Below are positions 7,521-14,673 of a DNA stretch of 64,000 bases, one piece after another; within the stretch, counting starts at the first letter, position 1; every line of letters begins with the position of its first letter. A model generated the notes under the pieces. That model worked only from the letters and a program-made list of their open reading frames with translations, was not told where the DNA came from and did no database searches. Source of the DNA: Microbacterium sp. Root53 (lineage in GTDB: Bacteria > Actinomycetota > Actinomycetes > Actinomycetales > Microbacteriaceae); NCBI RefSeq assembly GCF_001426925.1, contig NZ_LMFR01000012.1:62001-126000 (forward strand). The letters are read 5' to 3'. The translations under genes were made by a program, and so were the position numbers.

Positions 7521-8224
7521 CCCATGCCGAGGCCGCCGTCGACCGGGATCACGGCGCCGGAGATGTAGGCGGAGTCGTCCGACGCGAGCCACGTCACGGC
7601 GGCGGCGACCTCGGCGGCGCTGCCGTACCGGCCCGCGGGGATGGCCTTGCGGTACTCGGCCTGCGTCTCCTCGGGCAGCTCCGCGGTCATGTCCGTCTCG
7701 ATGAAGCCCGGCGCCACGACGTTCGCGGTGATGCCGCGCGCGCCGAGTTCGCGCGTCAGCGAGCGGGCGAAGCCGACGAGGGCGCTCTTGGACGACGCGT
7801 AGTTGACCTGGCCGGCCGAGCCGTAGAGCCCGACGACGCTGGAGATCAGGATGACGCGGCCGAAGCGCGCCTTGAGCATGCCCTTCGAGGCGCGCTTGAC
7901 CACGCGGAACGCGCCGCCGAGGTTCGTCGCGATGACGCTGTCGAAGTCGTCCTCGCTCATCCGCATCAGCAGCGTGTCCTTGGTGATGCCGGCGTTGGCC
8001 ACCACGATCTCGACCGGACCGAGCTGCTGCTCGACCTCGGTGAACGCGGCGTCGATCGCCGCGGCGTCGGTGACGTCGGCGCGCACGGTGAGCGTCCCCT
8101 CGGGGCCCTCGCCGCTGCGGGCCGTGACCGCGACGCGGTACCCCTCCTGGACGAAGCGCTCGGCGATCGCGCGGCCGATGCCGCGGTTGCCGCCTGTGAC
8201 GAGGACGACGCGTTCACTGCTCAC
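7514..8224 (-). CDS. fabG: 3-oxoacyl-ACP reductase-like short-chain dehydrogenase
   Basis: 236-residue SDR enzyme. Cofactor motif TGGNRGIG (about 10-17), NAGI (77-80), catalytic Ser in LISSVVG (128-129), Tyr142 and Lys146 in NYASSKSAL. The segment from GRVILISS to GQVNYASSKSALVGFA and the C-terminal YISGAVIPVDGGLGMGH are typical of FabG, the NADPH-dependent beta-ketoacyl-ACP reductase of fatty acid synthesis. The GTG at 8224 is chosen because it puts VSSERVVLVTGG at the usual N-terminus, although the frame is open to 8302. No other fatty-acid gene is adjacent, so another SDR substrate is possible. Confidence 0.82.
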   Translation of the reverse strand: MSSERVVLVTGGNRGIGRAIAERFVQEGYRVAVTARSGEGPEGTLTVRADVTDAAAIDAAFTEVEQQLGPVEIVVANAGITKDTLLMRMSEDDFDSVIATNLGGAFRVVKRASKGMLKARFGRVILISSVVGLYGSAGQVNYASSKSALVGFARSLTRELGARGITANVVAPGFIETDMTAELPEETQAEYRKAIPAGRYGSAAEVAAAVTWLASDDSAYISGAVIPVDGGLGMGH

Positions 8225-8375
8225 GGTGGGTGACTCTCTCTGCTCGGGGTCCCCGACGGATCGGGTCCGGTCGGGCGGTCCGGCGCTGATCCGGGGCCGC
8301 ACGCCAGCCTATTGTGCGGCGGGTGGCGATGCCGAGGCGACCCGCTCGGGGGCCGCCCGATCGGGCGCGGAAGCG

Positions 8376-8381
8376 TAGGCT
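8376..8381 (+). promoter_or_regulatory. -10 hexamer TAGGCT of the DUF3099 gene
   Basis: TAGGCT ends only 3 bases before the ATG at 8385 and 9 bases before an in-frame GTG at 8391. If the transcript is leaderless, GTG 8391 is the better start. Confidence 0.4.
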
Positions 8382-8384
8382 GGA

Positions 8385-8837
8385 ATGATCGTGAAGACCC
8401 CCAGGAAAGACGCCTCCGCCGCCCAGTCGGCGACGTCGCTGCCGCTCGCTCCGGCCGACGACGCGGGCGACCGCGTGCGCAACTACCTGATCACGATGGG
8501 CATCCGCATCGTGTGCCTGTGCCTCGCGGCGTTCGTCACGCCGCACAGCTGGTACACGTTCGTCTTCGCCGCCGGCGCGATCTTCCTGCCGTACTTCGCG
8601 GTGGTCGGCGCGAACGCCGCCAGCGGCCGCCACGTCGCCGACGCCGTGCGCCTCGACGCCCCGGCGATCGACGCCGCGCGGCCCGCGGAGCCGGACGCCG
8701 ACGCCCCGGCGGCGCCCACCGTCATCACGATCGCCGAGTCCCCCGCGCCGCGCCCCGAGCCCGCTCCACCCGTCGGCGACGAGGCCCGCGACGGCGGAGC
8801 CGACGACACCGGGCCGGCGGACCCGGACCGCGCATGA
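8385..8837 (+). CDS. DUF3099 domain membrane protein
   Basis: 150-residue protein with the actinobacterial DUF3099 domain. Two membrane helices are predicted, about 38-52 (RIVCLCLAAFVTP) and 58-75 (TFVFAAGAIFLPYFAVVG), followed by a long Pro/Ala/Glu-rich cytoplasmic tail. Function is unknown. It is the first gene of a run of three coupled genes (4-base overlaps) that ends in SURF1, so a link to the respiratory membrane is possible but inferred only from position. The promoter position hints that the true start may be GTG 8391. Confidence 0.82.
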   Translation: MIVKTPRKDASAAQSATSLPLAPADDAGDRVRNYLITMGIRIVCLCLAAFVTPHSWYTFVFAAGAIFLPYFAVVGANAASGRHVADAVRLDAPAIDAARPAEPDADAPAAPTVITIAESPAPRPEPAPPVGDEARDGGADDTGPADPDRA

Positions 8838-9070
8838 TCGGCCTGGATCCCCAGATCCCCACGTGCTCGCGCGCCGGCTGCCCCGAGCCCGCCACGTGGA
8901 CGATCCGCTGGCGCAATCCGCGGATCCACACCGGGGACCGCCGCAAGACCTGGCTCGCGTGCGACGCCCACGTCGGCTACCTGCGCGACTTCCTGGCCGC
9001 GCGCGACTTCCCCCTCGAGGTGGCCGCGGGCGTGGTCCCGGACGGCGCGTCCGCGGAGGACCGCGCATGA
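8834..9070 (+). CDS. small conserved Cys/His protein, function unknown
   Basis: 78-residue protein, not recognised by function. It contains CSRAGCPEPATWTIRWRNP and later WLACDAHVGYLRDFL, so two Cys close together and a Cys-Asp-Ala-His pair could make one zinc site (C-x4-C ... C-x2-H). Similar short proteins are common in Microbacteriaceae and are sometimes mislabelled acetone carboxylase. The ATGA overlap with the DUF3099 gene and the overlap with SURF1 downstream indicate co-translation. Confidence 0.75.
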   Translation: MIGLDPQIPTCSRAGCPEPATWTIRWRNPRIHTGDRRKTWLACDAHVGYLRDFLAARDFPLEVAAGVVPDGASAEDRA

Positions 9071-9921
9071 GCAAGCCCGAGGTCATGCGGTCGACCGCCG
9101 CACGCTGGAGCGTGTACGCGCTGATCGCGGTCGCGTTCGCGGTCGCGTGCGGGTTCCTCTCCCACTGGCAGTTCGAGCGCAACGAGGCCCGCGCCGCGAT
9201 GCTCGAGCTGGTCGACGCCAACTACGACGCCGCGCCCGTCCCCGTGGAGCAGGTCCTGGACCGGGGATACGCGCCGTCCGACGAGTGGCACCCGGTCACG
9301 CTGACGGGCCGGTACCTGACCGAGGATCAGCTCCTCGTCCGCAACCGCGCACAGGGCGGCACGAGCGCGTTCGAGGTGCTGGTGCCGTTCCAGCTGGCCG
9401 ACGGCCGCATCGTGGCGATCGACCGCGGCTGGGTGCCGCCGGGCGAGGACGCCGTGCCGGATGCCGTCCCGGCGCCGCCCGCGGGCGACGTCACCGTGGT
9501 CGCGCGCGTCCGTCCGGGCGAGCCGCTCCCGTCCTCGGGCCGCAGCGCGCCGGAGGGCCAGCTGCCGACGATCCACCTGCCGGCGGTCGCCGATCTGACC
9601 GGCCCGGAGACGGAGACCGCCTTCTACGGACTGATGGTGTCGGAGGATCCGGCGCCCGCCGATCGCCCGGCCGAGCTCAAGCCGCCGACCGAGGATCCCG
9701 GCCCGCACCTGTCGTACGCGATCCAGTGGATCCTGTTCGCGATCATGGGCTTCGGGTTCATCGCGTACATGATCCGCACCGAGATCCGCGCGCGCCGCGA
9801 GGACGCCGAGGACGACGACGAGGACGAGCTGCGGCGCGCGACCCCGGCCCGCCGCGCGCGGACGCGCCGCCGCGATCGCGATGCGGACGAGGAGGACGCC
9901 CTCCTCGACGCCGGCCGCTGA
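9067..9921 (+). CDS. SURF1 family cytochrome oxidase biogenesis protein
   Basis: 284-residue SURF1-like protein that helps assemble heme-copper cytochrome c oxidase. It has the family layout: an N-terminal membrane helix (about 15-35) ending in GFLSHWQFERNEARAAM, an extracytoplasmic domain with WHPVTLTGRYLTEDQLLVRNR and AIDRGWVPPG, and a second helix near the C-terminus (about 218-236, YAIQWILFAIMGFGFIAYM). The tail is acidic then Arg-rich. It overlaps the upstream gene by 4 bases. Its role fits ctaA and ctaB (heme A synthesis) encoded further along this window. Confidence 0.9.
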   Translation: MSKPEVMRSTAARWSVYALIAVAFAVACGFLSHWQFERNEARAAMLELVDANYDAAPVPVEQVLDRGYAPSDEWHPVTLTGRYLTEDQLLVRNRAQGGTSAFEVLVPFQLADGRIVAIDRGWVPPGEDAVPDAVPAPPAGDVTVVARVRPGEPLPSSGRSAPEGQLPTIHLPAVADLTGPETETAFYGLMVSEDPAPADRPAELKPPTEDPGPHLSYAIQWILFAIMGFGFIAYMIRTEIRARREDAEDDDEDELRRATPARRARTRRRDRDADEEDALLDAGR

Positions 9922-9933
9922 GCGGCCGCGCCG

Positions 9934-11532
9934 CTACGCCAGCGTGATCAGGTCGAGGTAGGACTTGTTCCAGATGTCCTCGACGCCGTCCGGCAGCAGC
10001 AGGACGCGCTCGGGGTTGAGCGCCTCGACGGCGCCCTCGTCGTGCGAGACCAGCACGACCGCGCCCTCGTAATGCGCCAGCGCGCCGAGGATCTCCTCGC
10101 GCGAGGCGGGGTCGAGGTTGTTGGTCGGCTCGTCCAGCAGCAGCACGTTCGCGCTCGACACGACCAGCGTGGCGAGCGACAGGCGGGTCTTCTCGCCGCC
10201 CGACAGGACGCCCGCGGGCTTGTGGACGTCGTCGCCCGTGAACAGGAAGGATCCGAGCACCTTGCGCGCCTCGGTCTCGTTGAGGTTGGGCGCGGCCGAG
10301 ACCATGTTCTCGAGCACCGACCGGTTCACGTCGAGGTTCTCGTGCTCCTGCGCGTAGTAGCCGATCTTGAGGCCGTGGCCGGGCTCGATCTGTCCCGTGT
10401 CGCTCTTGTCGACGCCGGCGAGGATGCGCAGCAGGGTCGTCTTTCCCGCGCCGTTGAGGCCGAGCACGACGACCTTGGAGCCGCGGTCGATCGCGAGATC
10501 CACGCCCGCGAAGATCTCCAGGGCGCCGTACGACTTCGACAGCGACTTCGCCATGAGGGGCGTCTTGCCGCACGGGGCGGGCTTCGGGAACCGGAGCTTG
10601 GCGACGCGATCCTCCTGTCGGACCTCCTCGAGACCCGACAGCAGCTTCTCGGCACGCGCGACCATCTGGTGCGCGGCGGCGGCCTTGGAAGCCTTGGCGC
10701 CGAAGCGCGCGGCCTGCTGCTGCAGCGCCGAGGCCTTCTTCTCCGCGTTGACGCGCTCCTTCTTGCGGCGCTCCTCGTCCGCGACGCGCTGGCGCTGGTA
10801 GTGCTTCCAGCCCATGTTGTAGATGTCGATGACCTGGCGGTTGGCGTCGAGGTAGAAGACGCGGTTGACGGTCTCCTCCACGAGCTCCACGTCGTGGCTG
10901 ATGACGATCAGCCCGCCCTTGTAGGACTTCAGGAACTCGCGCAGCCACACGACGCTGTCGGCGTCGAGGTGGTTGGTCGGCTCGTCCAGGATCATCGAGT
11001 CGGCGTCCGAGAACAGGATGCGCGCGAGCTCGATGCGGCGCCGCTGACCGCCCGAGAGGGTCTTGAGCGGCTGGTCCAGGATGCGGTCGGGCAGCGACAG
11101 GTTGTGCGCGATCGAGGCGGCCTCGGCCTCCGCCGCGTAGCCGCCCAGGGACTCGAAGCGCTCCGTGAAGTGCGCGTAGCGCTTCATGGCCTTCGCGGCG
11201 ACCTTCTCGTCGTCCGAGGCCATCGCCACCGACGCCTCCTGCATGCCGAGCGCGAGCGATCCGAGCCCGCGGGCATCGAGGATGCGCGTGCGCGCGAGCT
11301 GCTCCGGGTCGCCGCTGCGCGGGTCCTGCGGCAGGTAGCCGAGCTCGCCCGAGCGGTCCACCCGGCCGTTGGCGGGGATCAGGTCGCCCGCGAGCACCTT
11401 CGTCAGCGTCGTCTTGCCGGCGCCGTTGCGGCCCACGAGGCCGACCTTGTCGCCCGGCCCGACGCGGAACGAGACGTCCGACATGAGCATGCGTGCGCCG
11501 ACGCGGATCTCGAGGTCGTGCACGGCGAGCAC
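9934..11532 (-). CDS. ABC-F family ATP-binding protein
   Basis: 532-residue soluble protein with two ABC domains and no membrane segment, an ABC-F translation factor type. Domain 1 has GRNGAGKTT (about 37-45), LSGGQRRR and MILDEPTNHLD. Domain 2 has GLNGAGKTT, LSGGEKTR and LLLDEPTNNLD. Between them is the charged coiled linker rich in Glu/Lys/Arg (YQRQRVADEERRKKERVNAEKK). ABC-F proteins act at the ribosomal E site, and some protect against antibiotics. This one looks like the housekeeping EttA/Uup-like kind, not a known resistance type. GTG 11532 is chosen since it begins at VLAVHDLEIRVG; a TATACT -10 at 11602-11607 gives a leader of about 60 bases. Confidence 0.9.
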   Translation of the reverse strand: MLAVHDLEIRVGARMLMSDVSFRVGPGDKVGLVGRNGAGKTTLTKVLAGDLIPANGRVDRSGELGYLPQDPRSGDPEQLARTRILDARGLGSLALGMQEASVAMASDDEKVAAKAMKRYAHFTERFESLGGYAAEAEAASIAHNLSLPDRILDQPLKTLSGGQRRRIELARILFSDADSMILDEPTNHLDADSVVWLREFLKSYKGGLIVISHDVELVEETVNRVFYLDANRQVIDIYNMGWKHYQRQRVADEERRKKERVNAEKKASALQQQAARFGAKASKAAAAHQMVARAEKLLSGLEEVRQEDRVAKLRFPKPAPCGKTPLMAKSLSKSYGALEIFAGVDLAIDRGSKVVVLGLNGAGKTTLLRILAGVDKSDTGQIEPGHGLKIGYYAQEHENLDVNRSVLENMVSAAPNLNETEARKVLGSFLFTGDDVHKPAGVLSGGEKTRLSLATLVVSSANVLLLDEPTNNLDPASREEILGALAHYEGAVVLVSHDEGAVEALNPERVLLLPDGVEDIWNKSYLDLITLA

Positions 11533-11601
11533 AGCGGACGTCCAATCGCAGGTGGGGATGTCTCCGGGAACGGAGCGAGGGCCCGGCTGGGCCAGCCTCC
11601 C

Positions 11602-11607
11602 AGTATA
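11602..11607 (-). promoter_or_regulatory. -10 hexamer TATACT of the ABC-F gene
   Basis: Minus-strand TATACT about 70 bases before the GTG at 11532. It leaves a real 5' leader, unlike most promoters in the window. Confidence 0.5.
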
Positions 11608-11626
11608 GGTTCGTGCCCCTGGGCGT

Positions 11627-11640
11627 CCGCCCGCGGGCGG
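11627..11640 (-). terminator. possible terminator after the biotin transporter operon
   Basis: CCGCCCGCGGGCGG is a 14-base perfect palindrome immediately after the CHY gene stop and before the ABC-F promoter. It has no loop, so the assignment is weak. Confidence 0.35.
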
Positions 11641-11642
11641 CG

Positions 11643-11990
11643 TCAGACCTGCGGGGTGTCGAAGTAGAGGTGGTGGTGCCGCCGGCACCCGGGGTTGAAC
11701 GCGCCGCCGCAGTGCGCGCACGCGCACGTCGCGACGTACTCGCGGATCGACGACGTGCGTCCGCAGCGGCCGCACAGCAGCGCCTGGGTCTCGCGCTCCC
11801 CCGCGCCCCACGGGCGGGCGGCATGATCGGCCGTCTCCTCGTGGCACGCGTGGCACGGGTACCAGCGGCCGCAGCACGGGAACAGGATGGCCAGCACGTC
11901 GAGCTCGGTCGCGTAGTGCGCGCAGCGGGTCTGCTCGTCGACCGGCAGGCCGTGGACGACGTGCCCGCCGACGCGGACGGGCGCCGTCAC
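11643..11990 (-). CDS. CHY zinc finger protein in the biotin transporter operon
   Basis: 115-residue CHY-type zinc finger protein. It has TRCAHYATELDVLAILFPCCGRWYPCHACH (split here only by length), then LLCGRCGRTSSI and CACAHCGGAFNPGCRRHHHLYF. The many CxxC and His pairs should bind about three zinc ions. Function in bacteria is unknown. The GTG start overlaps the bioN stop as GTGA, so it is co-translated with the biotin transporter. A GTG start was chosen because the upstream frame is only a shadow of bioN. Confidence 0.85.
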   Translation of the reverse strand: MTAPVRVGGHVVHGLPVDEQTRCAHYATELDVLAILFPCCGRWYPCHACHEETADHAARPWGAGERETQALLCGRCGRTSSIREYVATCACAHCGGAFNPGCRRHHHLYFDTPQV

Positions 11991-12580
11991 GCGATCCCCC
12001 GCGCGGACAGCGCGTCGGCCACGTCGTCCGCGTGCCGGAGCGACATCACCAGCAGCGGGACGACGGCGCGGAATCCCAGGCGCACGCCGCGGGCGCGCTG
12101 GGCCTCCCGGATGCGCCGCAGGAAGTCCGCGATGACCGGCACCAGCGCGATGGTCAGCGACAGCGTGAACGCGACGCGCCACGGGTCCACGCCGAACCGG
12201 CGCAGCGGCGCCAGGACGGTCTGCAGCGCCTCGAGCAGGTCCGACGTGCGGGTCGTGATCGTGAGGAGCGCCGCCAGCAGCACGACCGCGGCGATCCGCA
12301 CGGTGGTGATGTACGCCTCCAGCGGCCCGGAGAACACGAGCTGCATGACCGCGACGAAGGCCACGATCCAGCGGATCGCCCACACCTGCCGCAGCCACTC
12401 CAGCGGCCCGAAGCCCGCGAGCGCGAACAGCCCGAACACCGCGGCGAGCGTCACGGTGGCGGTGACGGCCGTGTGCGGCCACACCGACACGGCGACCGCG
12501 AGCACGGCGCCGAGCGCGAGCTTCGCCCCCGCGGGCATCCGGTGCAGAGGGCTGCTCCCCGGCCGGTACAGGGAGATCAC
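11987..12580 (-). CDS. bioN: biotin ECF transporter T component (BioN)
   Basis: 197-residue EcfT-type transmembrane coupling protein of an energy-coupling factor transporter. It has about five hydrophobic helices (for example KLALGAVLAVAVSVWP and VRIAAVVLLAALLTITT) and the two Ala-Arg-Gly coupling motifs that contact the ATPase, in REAQRARGVRLG and ADALSARGIA. The GTG start (VISLYRPGSSPLHRMPAG) overlaps the bioM stop as GTGA. Together with BioY and BioM it would form the tripartite biotin importer. Shorter than multi-vitamin EcfT proteins, as expected for BioN. Confidence 0.92.
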   Translation of the reverse strand: MISLYRPGSSPLHRMPAGAKLALGAVLAVAVSVWPHTAVTATVTLAAVFGLFALAGFGPLEWLRQVWAIRWIVAFVAVMQLVFSGPLEAYITTVRIAAVVLLAALLTITTRTSDLLEALQTVLAPLRRFGVDPWRVAFTLSLTIALVPVIADFLRRIREAQRARGVRLGFRAVVPLLVMSLRHADDVADALSARGIA

Positions 12581-13287
12581 GCGAACTCCAGGCGGTACCG
12601 GTCGACGATCGCGGCCGGATCGCCGACCTCCGCGAGGCGGCCGTCCGCGAACCGCACGACCACGTCGCACCGAGCCGCCAGGTCGAGGTCGTGCGTCACG
12701 ACGACCACCTGCGCGTCGATCCCGCCCTCCTCGGGCGGAGACACCAGCAGATCGGCCATCCGGCGCGCGTTGCCGAGGTCCAGCAGCGTGGTCGGCTCGT
12801 CCGCCACCACGAGCCGGGGCCCGCGGATGAGCACGGACACCAGGGCGAGCAGCTGCTTCTGGCCGCCCGACAGGCTGTACGCGGCGCGGTCGGCAAGCTC
12901 GGCGAGGCCGTGCCGCTCCAGCTGCGCCTGGACGCGCTCCGCGACCTCGGCCTTCCCCAGCCCCGCGCGCCGCAGCGACAGCGCCACGTCCTCGGCGACC
13001 GTGGGCATCAGGATCTGCGCATCCGGATTCGTGAAGACGAACCCCACGCGCTCCCGCAGCGCGCGCACGTCGCGCGCGGCATCGATCCCGTGCACCGTCA
13101 CGGTGCCGCGGCTGGGCGCGACGAGGCCGTCCAGCAGCCGCGCGAACGTGGACTTGCCCGAGCCGTTCGCGCCGATCACGCCGATGCGTCGCTGGTCCAG
13201 GCGCACCGACACGTCCTCGAGGATGCGGTGCCCGTCGAGCTCGACGGCCACATCCTCGAGGACGATCGCATCGGATGCGTCAGGCAT
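12577..13287 (-). CDS. bioM: biotin ECF transporter ATPase (BioM)
   Basis: 236-residue ABC ATPase powering the biotin ECF transporter. Walker A is GANGSGKST (about 39-47), the Q-loop is in GFVFTNPDAQI, the signature is LSGGQKQ, Walker B is LVVADEPTTLLDL, and the switch His is in VVTHDL. Only one ATPase is present, so it probably works as a homodimer. The ATG overlaps the bioY 3' end by 8 bases, and its own stop overlaps bioN. Confidence 0.92.
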   Translation of the reverse strand: MPDASDAIVLEDVAVELDGHRILEDVSVRLDQRRIGVIGANGSGKSTFARLLDGLVAPSRGTVTVHGIDAARDVRALRERVGFVFTNPDAQILMPTVAEDVALSLRRAGLGKAEVAERVQAQLERHGLAELADRAAYSLSGGQKQLLALVSVLIRGPRLVVADEPTTLLDLGNARRMADLLVSPPEEGGIDAQVVVVTHDLDLAARCDVVVRFADGRLAEVGDPAAIVDRYRLEFA

Positions 13288-13867
13288 GCTGTGCGGCGGG
13301 CTTCGCCGCGGCTCCCGACTCGAACGCGCGCGGGTACGCGCGGTGCAGCGCCAGGGCGAGCACGGTCGCGAGCACCACCTTGACGAGGTCGCCCGGGATG
13401 AAGATGAGGCTGCCGACGGCCGCCTCGTGCAGCGGCATGCCGAGGATCGCGGCCTGCACCGGGATGCCGAGGGCGTACACCACGCCGATGCCGCCGACGA
13501 GCGCGCCGAGCGCCGTGCGCCACCACGAGATGCGCGCGGCGGACGACTTCGCGATCAGGCCCGCGACGACGGCGCCGGGCAGCCAGCCGATCAGGTATCC
13601 GGCCGAGGGGCCGGCGAAGACGCCGAGACCGCCGCGTCCGCCCGAGAGCACGGGCAGCCCGACGGCGACGAGCACGAGCACGATCCCGACGGCGATCGCG
13701 GCGCGCTTCGGGCCGAGCACGACGCCCGCGAGCATCACGCCGAGCGTCTGCAGCGTGATCGGCACGGGGCCGACGGGGATGGCGCCGGCGATGCCCAGCA
13801 CGACGATGATCGCTGCGAAGACCGCGGCCCGGGCGAGATCGCGCCCTTCGAAACCCTTGACTGCCAT
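13280..13867 (-). CDS. bioY: biotin ECF transporter S component (BioY)
   Basis: 195-residue BioY substrate-binding membrane protein. It has about six helices, with the typical PVGPVPITLQTLGVMLAG loop after helix 1, then GGRGGLGVFAGPSAGYLIGW in the middle and FIPGDLVKVVLA near the end. BioY binds biotin with high affinity and couples to BioMN. The start is supported by AGAAGGAG, a strong ribosome binding site 5 bases before the ATG. First gene of the operon bioY-bioM-bioN-CHY, divergent from a TetR/BioQ-like gene with two operators in between. Confidence 0.95.
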   Translation of the reverse strand: MAVKGFEGRDLARAAVFAAIIVVLGIAGAIPVGPVPITLQTLGVMLAGVVLGPKRAAIAVGIVLVLVAVGLPVLSGGRGGLGVFAGPSAGYLIGWLPGAVVAGLIAKSSAARISWWRTALGALVGGIGVVYALGIPVQAAILGMPLHEAAVGSLIFIPGDLVKVVLATVLALALHRAYPRAFESGAAAKPAAQHA

Positions 13868-13933
13868 GGGGACTCCTTCTCTGCGGCACGCGGCCGCCGG
13901 GGGTGGGGACGAGCGGCCGGGGGCGCCGCTTCC

Positions 13934-13946
13934 TGAACAGTGTTCA
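13934..13946. promoter_or_regulatory. BioQ-type operator 1
   Basis: TGAACAGTGTTCA is a perfect TGAAC-N3-GTTCA palindrome. This resembles the site reported for the TetR-family biotin repressor BioQ in corynebacteria and mycobacteria. It overlaps the likely bioY promoter region on the minus strand. Confidence 0.75.
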
Positions 13947-13948
13947 CC

Positions 13949-13961
13949 TGAACGCCGTTCA
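13949..13961. promoter_or_regulatory. BioQ-type operator 2
   Basis: TGAACGCCGTTCA, the same TGAAC-N3-GTTCA palindrome. Its start is 15 bases from the start of operator 1. It abuts the TATAGT -10 of the regulator, suggesting autoregulation. Confidence 0.75.
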
Positions 13962-13962
13962 G

Positions 13963-13968
13963 TATAGT
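13963..13968 (+). promoter_or_regulatory. -10 hexamer TATAGT of the BioQ-like gene
   Basis: TATAGT ends 7 bases before the ATG at 13976, so the mRNA is probably leaderless. Operator 2 lies directly upstream, where a bound repressor would block polymerase. Confidence 0.6.
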
Positions 13969-13975
13969 GAGGATC

Positions 13976-14584
13976 ATGGATGCCCGTGACGCACGCCCCG
14001 ATCGGCACGGCTCCGACCGCAACAGCCGCGACGGCATCGTCGACGTCGCGCTGCAGCTCCTGGAGCAGACCGGCCTGCCCGACCTGTCCATGCGACGCCT
14101 CGCGGGCGCGCTGGGCGTGCAGCCGAGCGCGCTGTACTGGCACTTCGAGAACAAGCAGTCGCTGCTGGCCGCGGTCGCCGACCGCATCGTGGGGTCGGCG
14201 GCGCCGGTGCCCCACGCCGACGACCGCGACGCGGAGGCGACCGCGGTCGCCGGCGCCCTGCGCGACGCCCTCCTGGCGCACCGCGACGGCGCGGAGGTGG
14301 TGCTCAGCACGCAGGCGCTGGGCCTCGGGTCCGACGCGGCGCTCGACCGCCTGGCGCAGGCGCTGAGCGAGGCCGACGCGGCCGACGAGGAGGCCCGCAG
14401 CGCCGCGACGGTGCTGCTGCAGTTCATCCTCGGGCACGCGTCGCTCGTGCAGCAGCGCATCCAGGCGGCGCGGTTCGGCGCCTATCCGGCCGGCGAGGCG
14501 GAGGTCGCCGAGGCGACCGCAGCCGACTTCGCGCGCGGCATCCGCATGCTCCTCGCGGGCCTCGGGGCGCCGCTCCCCCGCTGA
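13976..14584 (+). CDS. bioQ: TetR family regulator, BioQ-like biotin repressor
   Basis: 202-residue TetR-family protein. The N-terminal HTH (about 15-62) reads GIVDVALQLLEQTGLPDLSMRRLAGALGV then SALYWHFENKQSLLAAVADR (shown in two parts). The remainder is a variable all-helical ligand domain. Its position divergent from bioYMN and the two TGAAC-N3-GTTCA operators between them support a BioQ-like role: repressing biotin uptake genes and itself. BioQ is thought to respond to biotin supply indirectly. Leaderless start at 13976. The name rests on context and operators, not on sequence identity that I could measure. Confidence 0.75.
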   Translation: MDARDARPDRHGSDRNSRDGIVDVALQLLEQTGLPDLSMRRLAGALGVQPSALYWHFENKQSLLAAVADRIVGSAAPVPHADDRDAEATAVAGALRDALLAHRDGAEVVLSTQALGLGSDAALDRLAQALSEADAADEEARSAATVLLQFILGHASLVQQRIQAARFGAYPAGEAEVAEATAADFARGIRMLLAGLGAPLPR

Positions 14585-14614
14585 CGCCGCCCGCGCGCCC
14601 GGGCCGCGACGACC

Positions 14615-14661
14615 GAGGGCCGCCGCCGCACCCGGATCCCGGGATGACGGTGACGGCCCTC
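14615..14661. terminator. bidirectional terminator candidate between convergent genes
   Basis: GAGGGCCG at 14615-14622 pairs with CGGCCCTC at 14654-14661 around a GC-rich loop. It lies between the ends of the BioQ-like gene and the siderophore-binding gene. Confidence 0.5.
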
Positions 14662-14673
14662 ACGACGGAGCGA

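Noticed and set aside
10042-11667. 541-codon plus-strand open frame opposite the ABC-F gene
   Set aside because: It is a high-GC shadow frame: Arg/Val/Asp-rich, without domains, promoter or ribosome binding site, and wholly antisense to a clear ABC-F protein.
13868-13975. Riboswitch upstream of bioY
   Set aside because: No conserved riboswitch fold for biotin is known, and the two palindromes explain regulation better.
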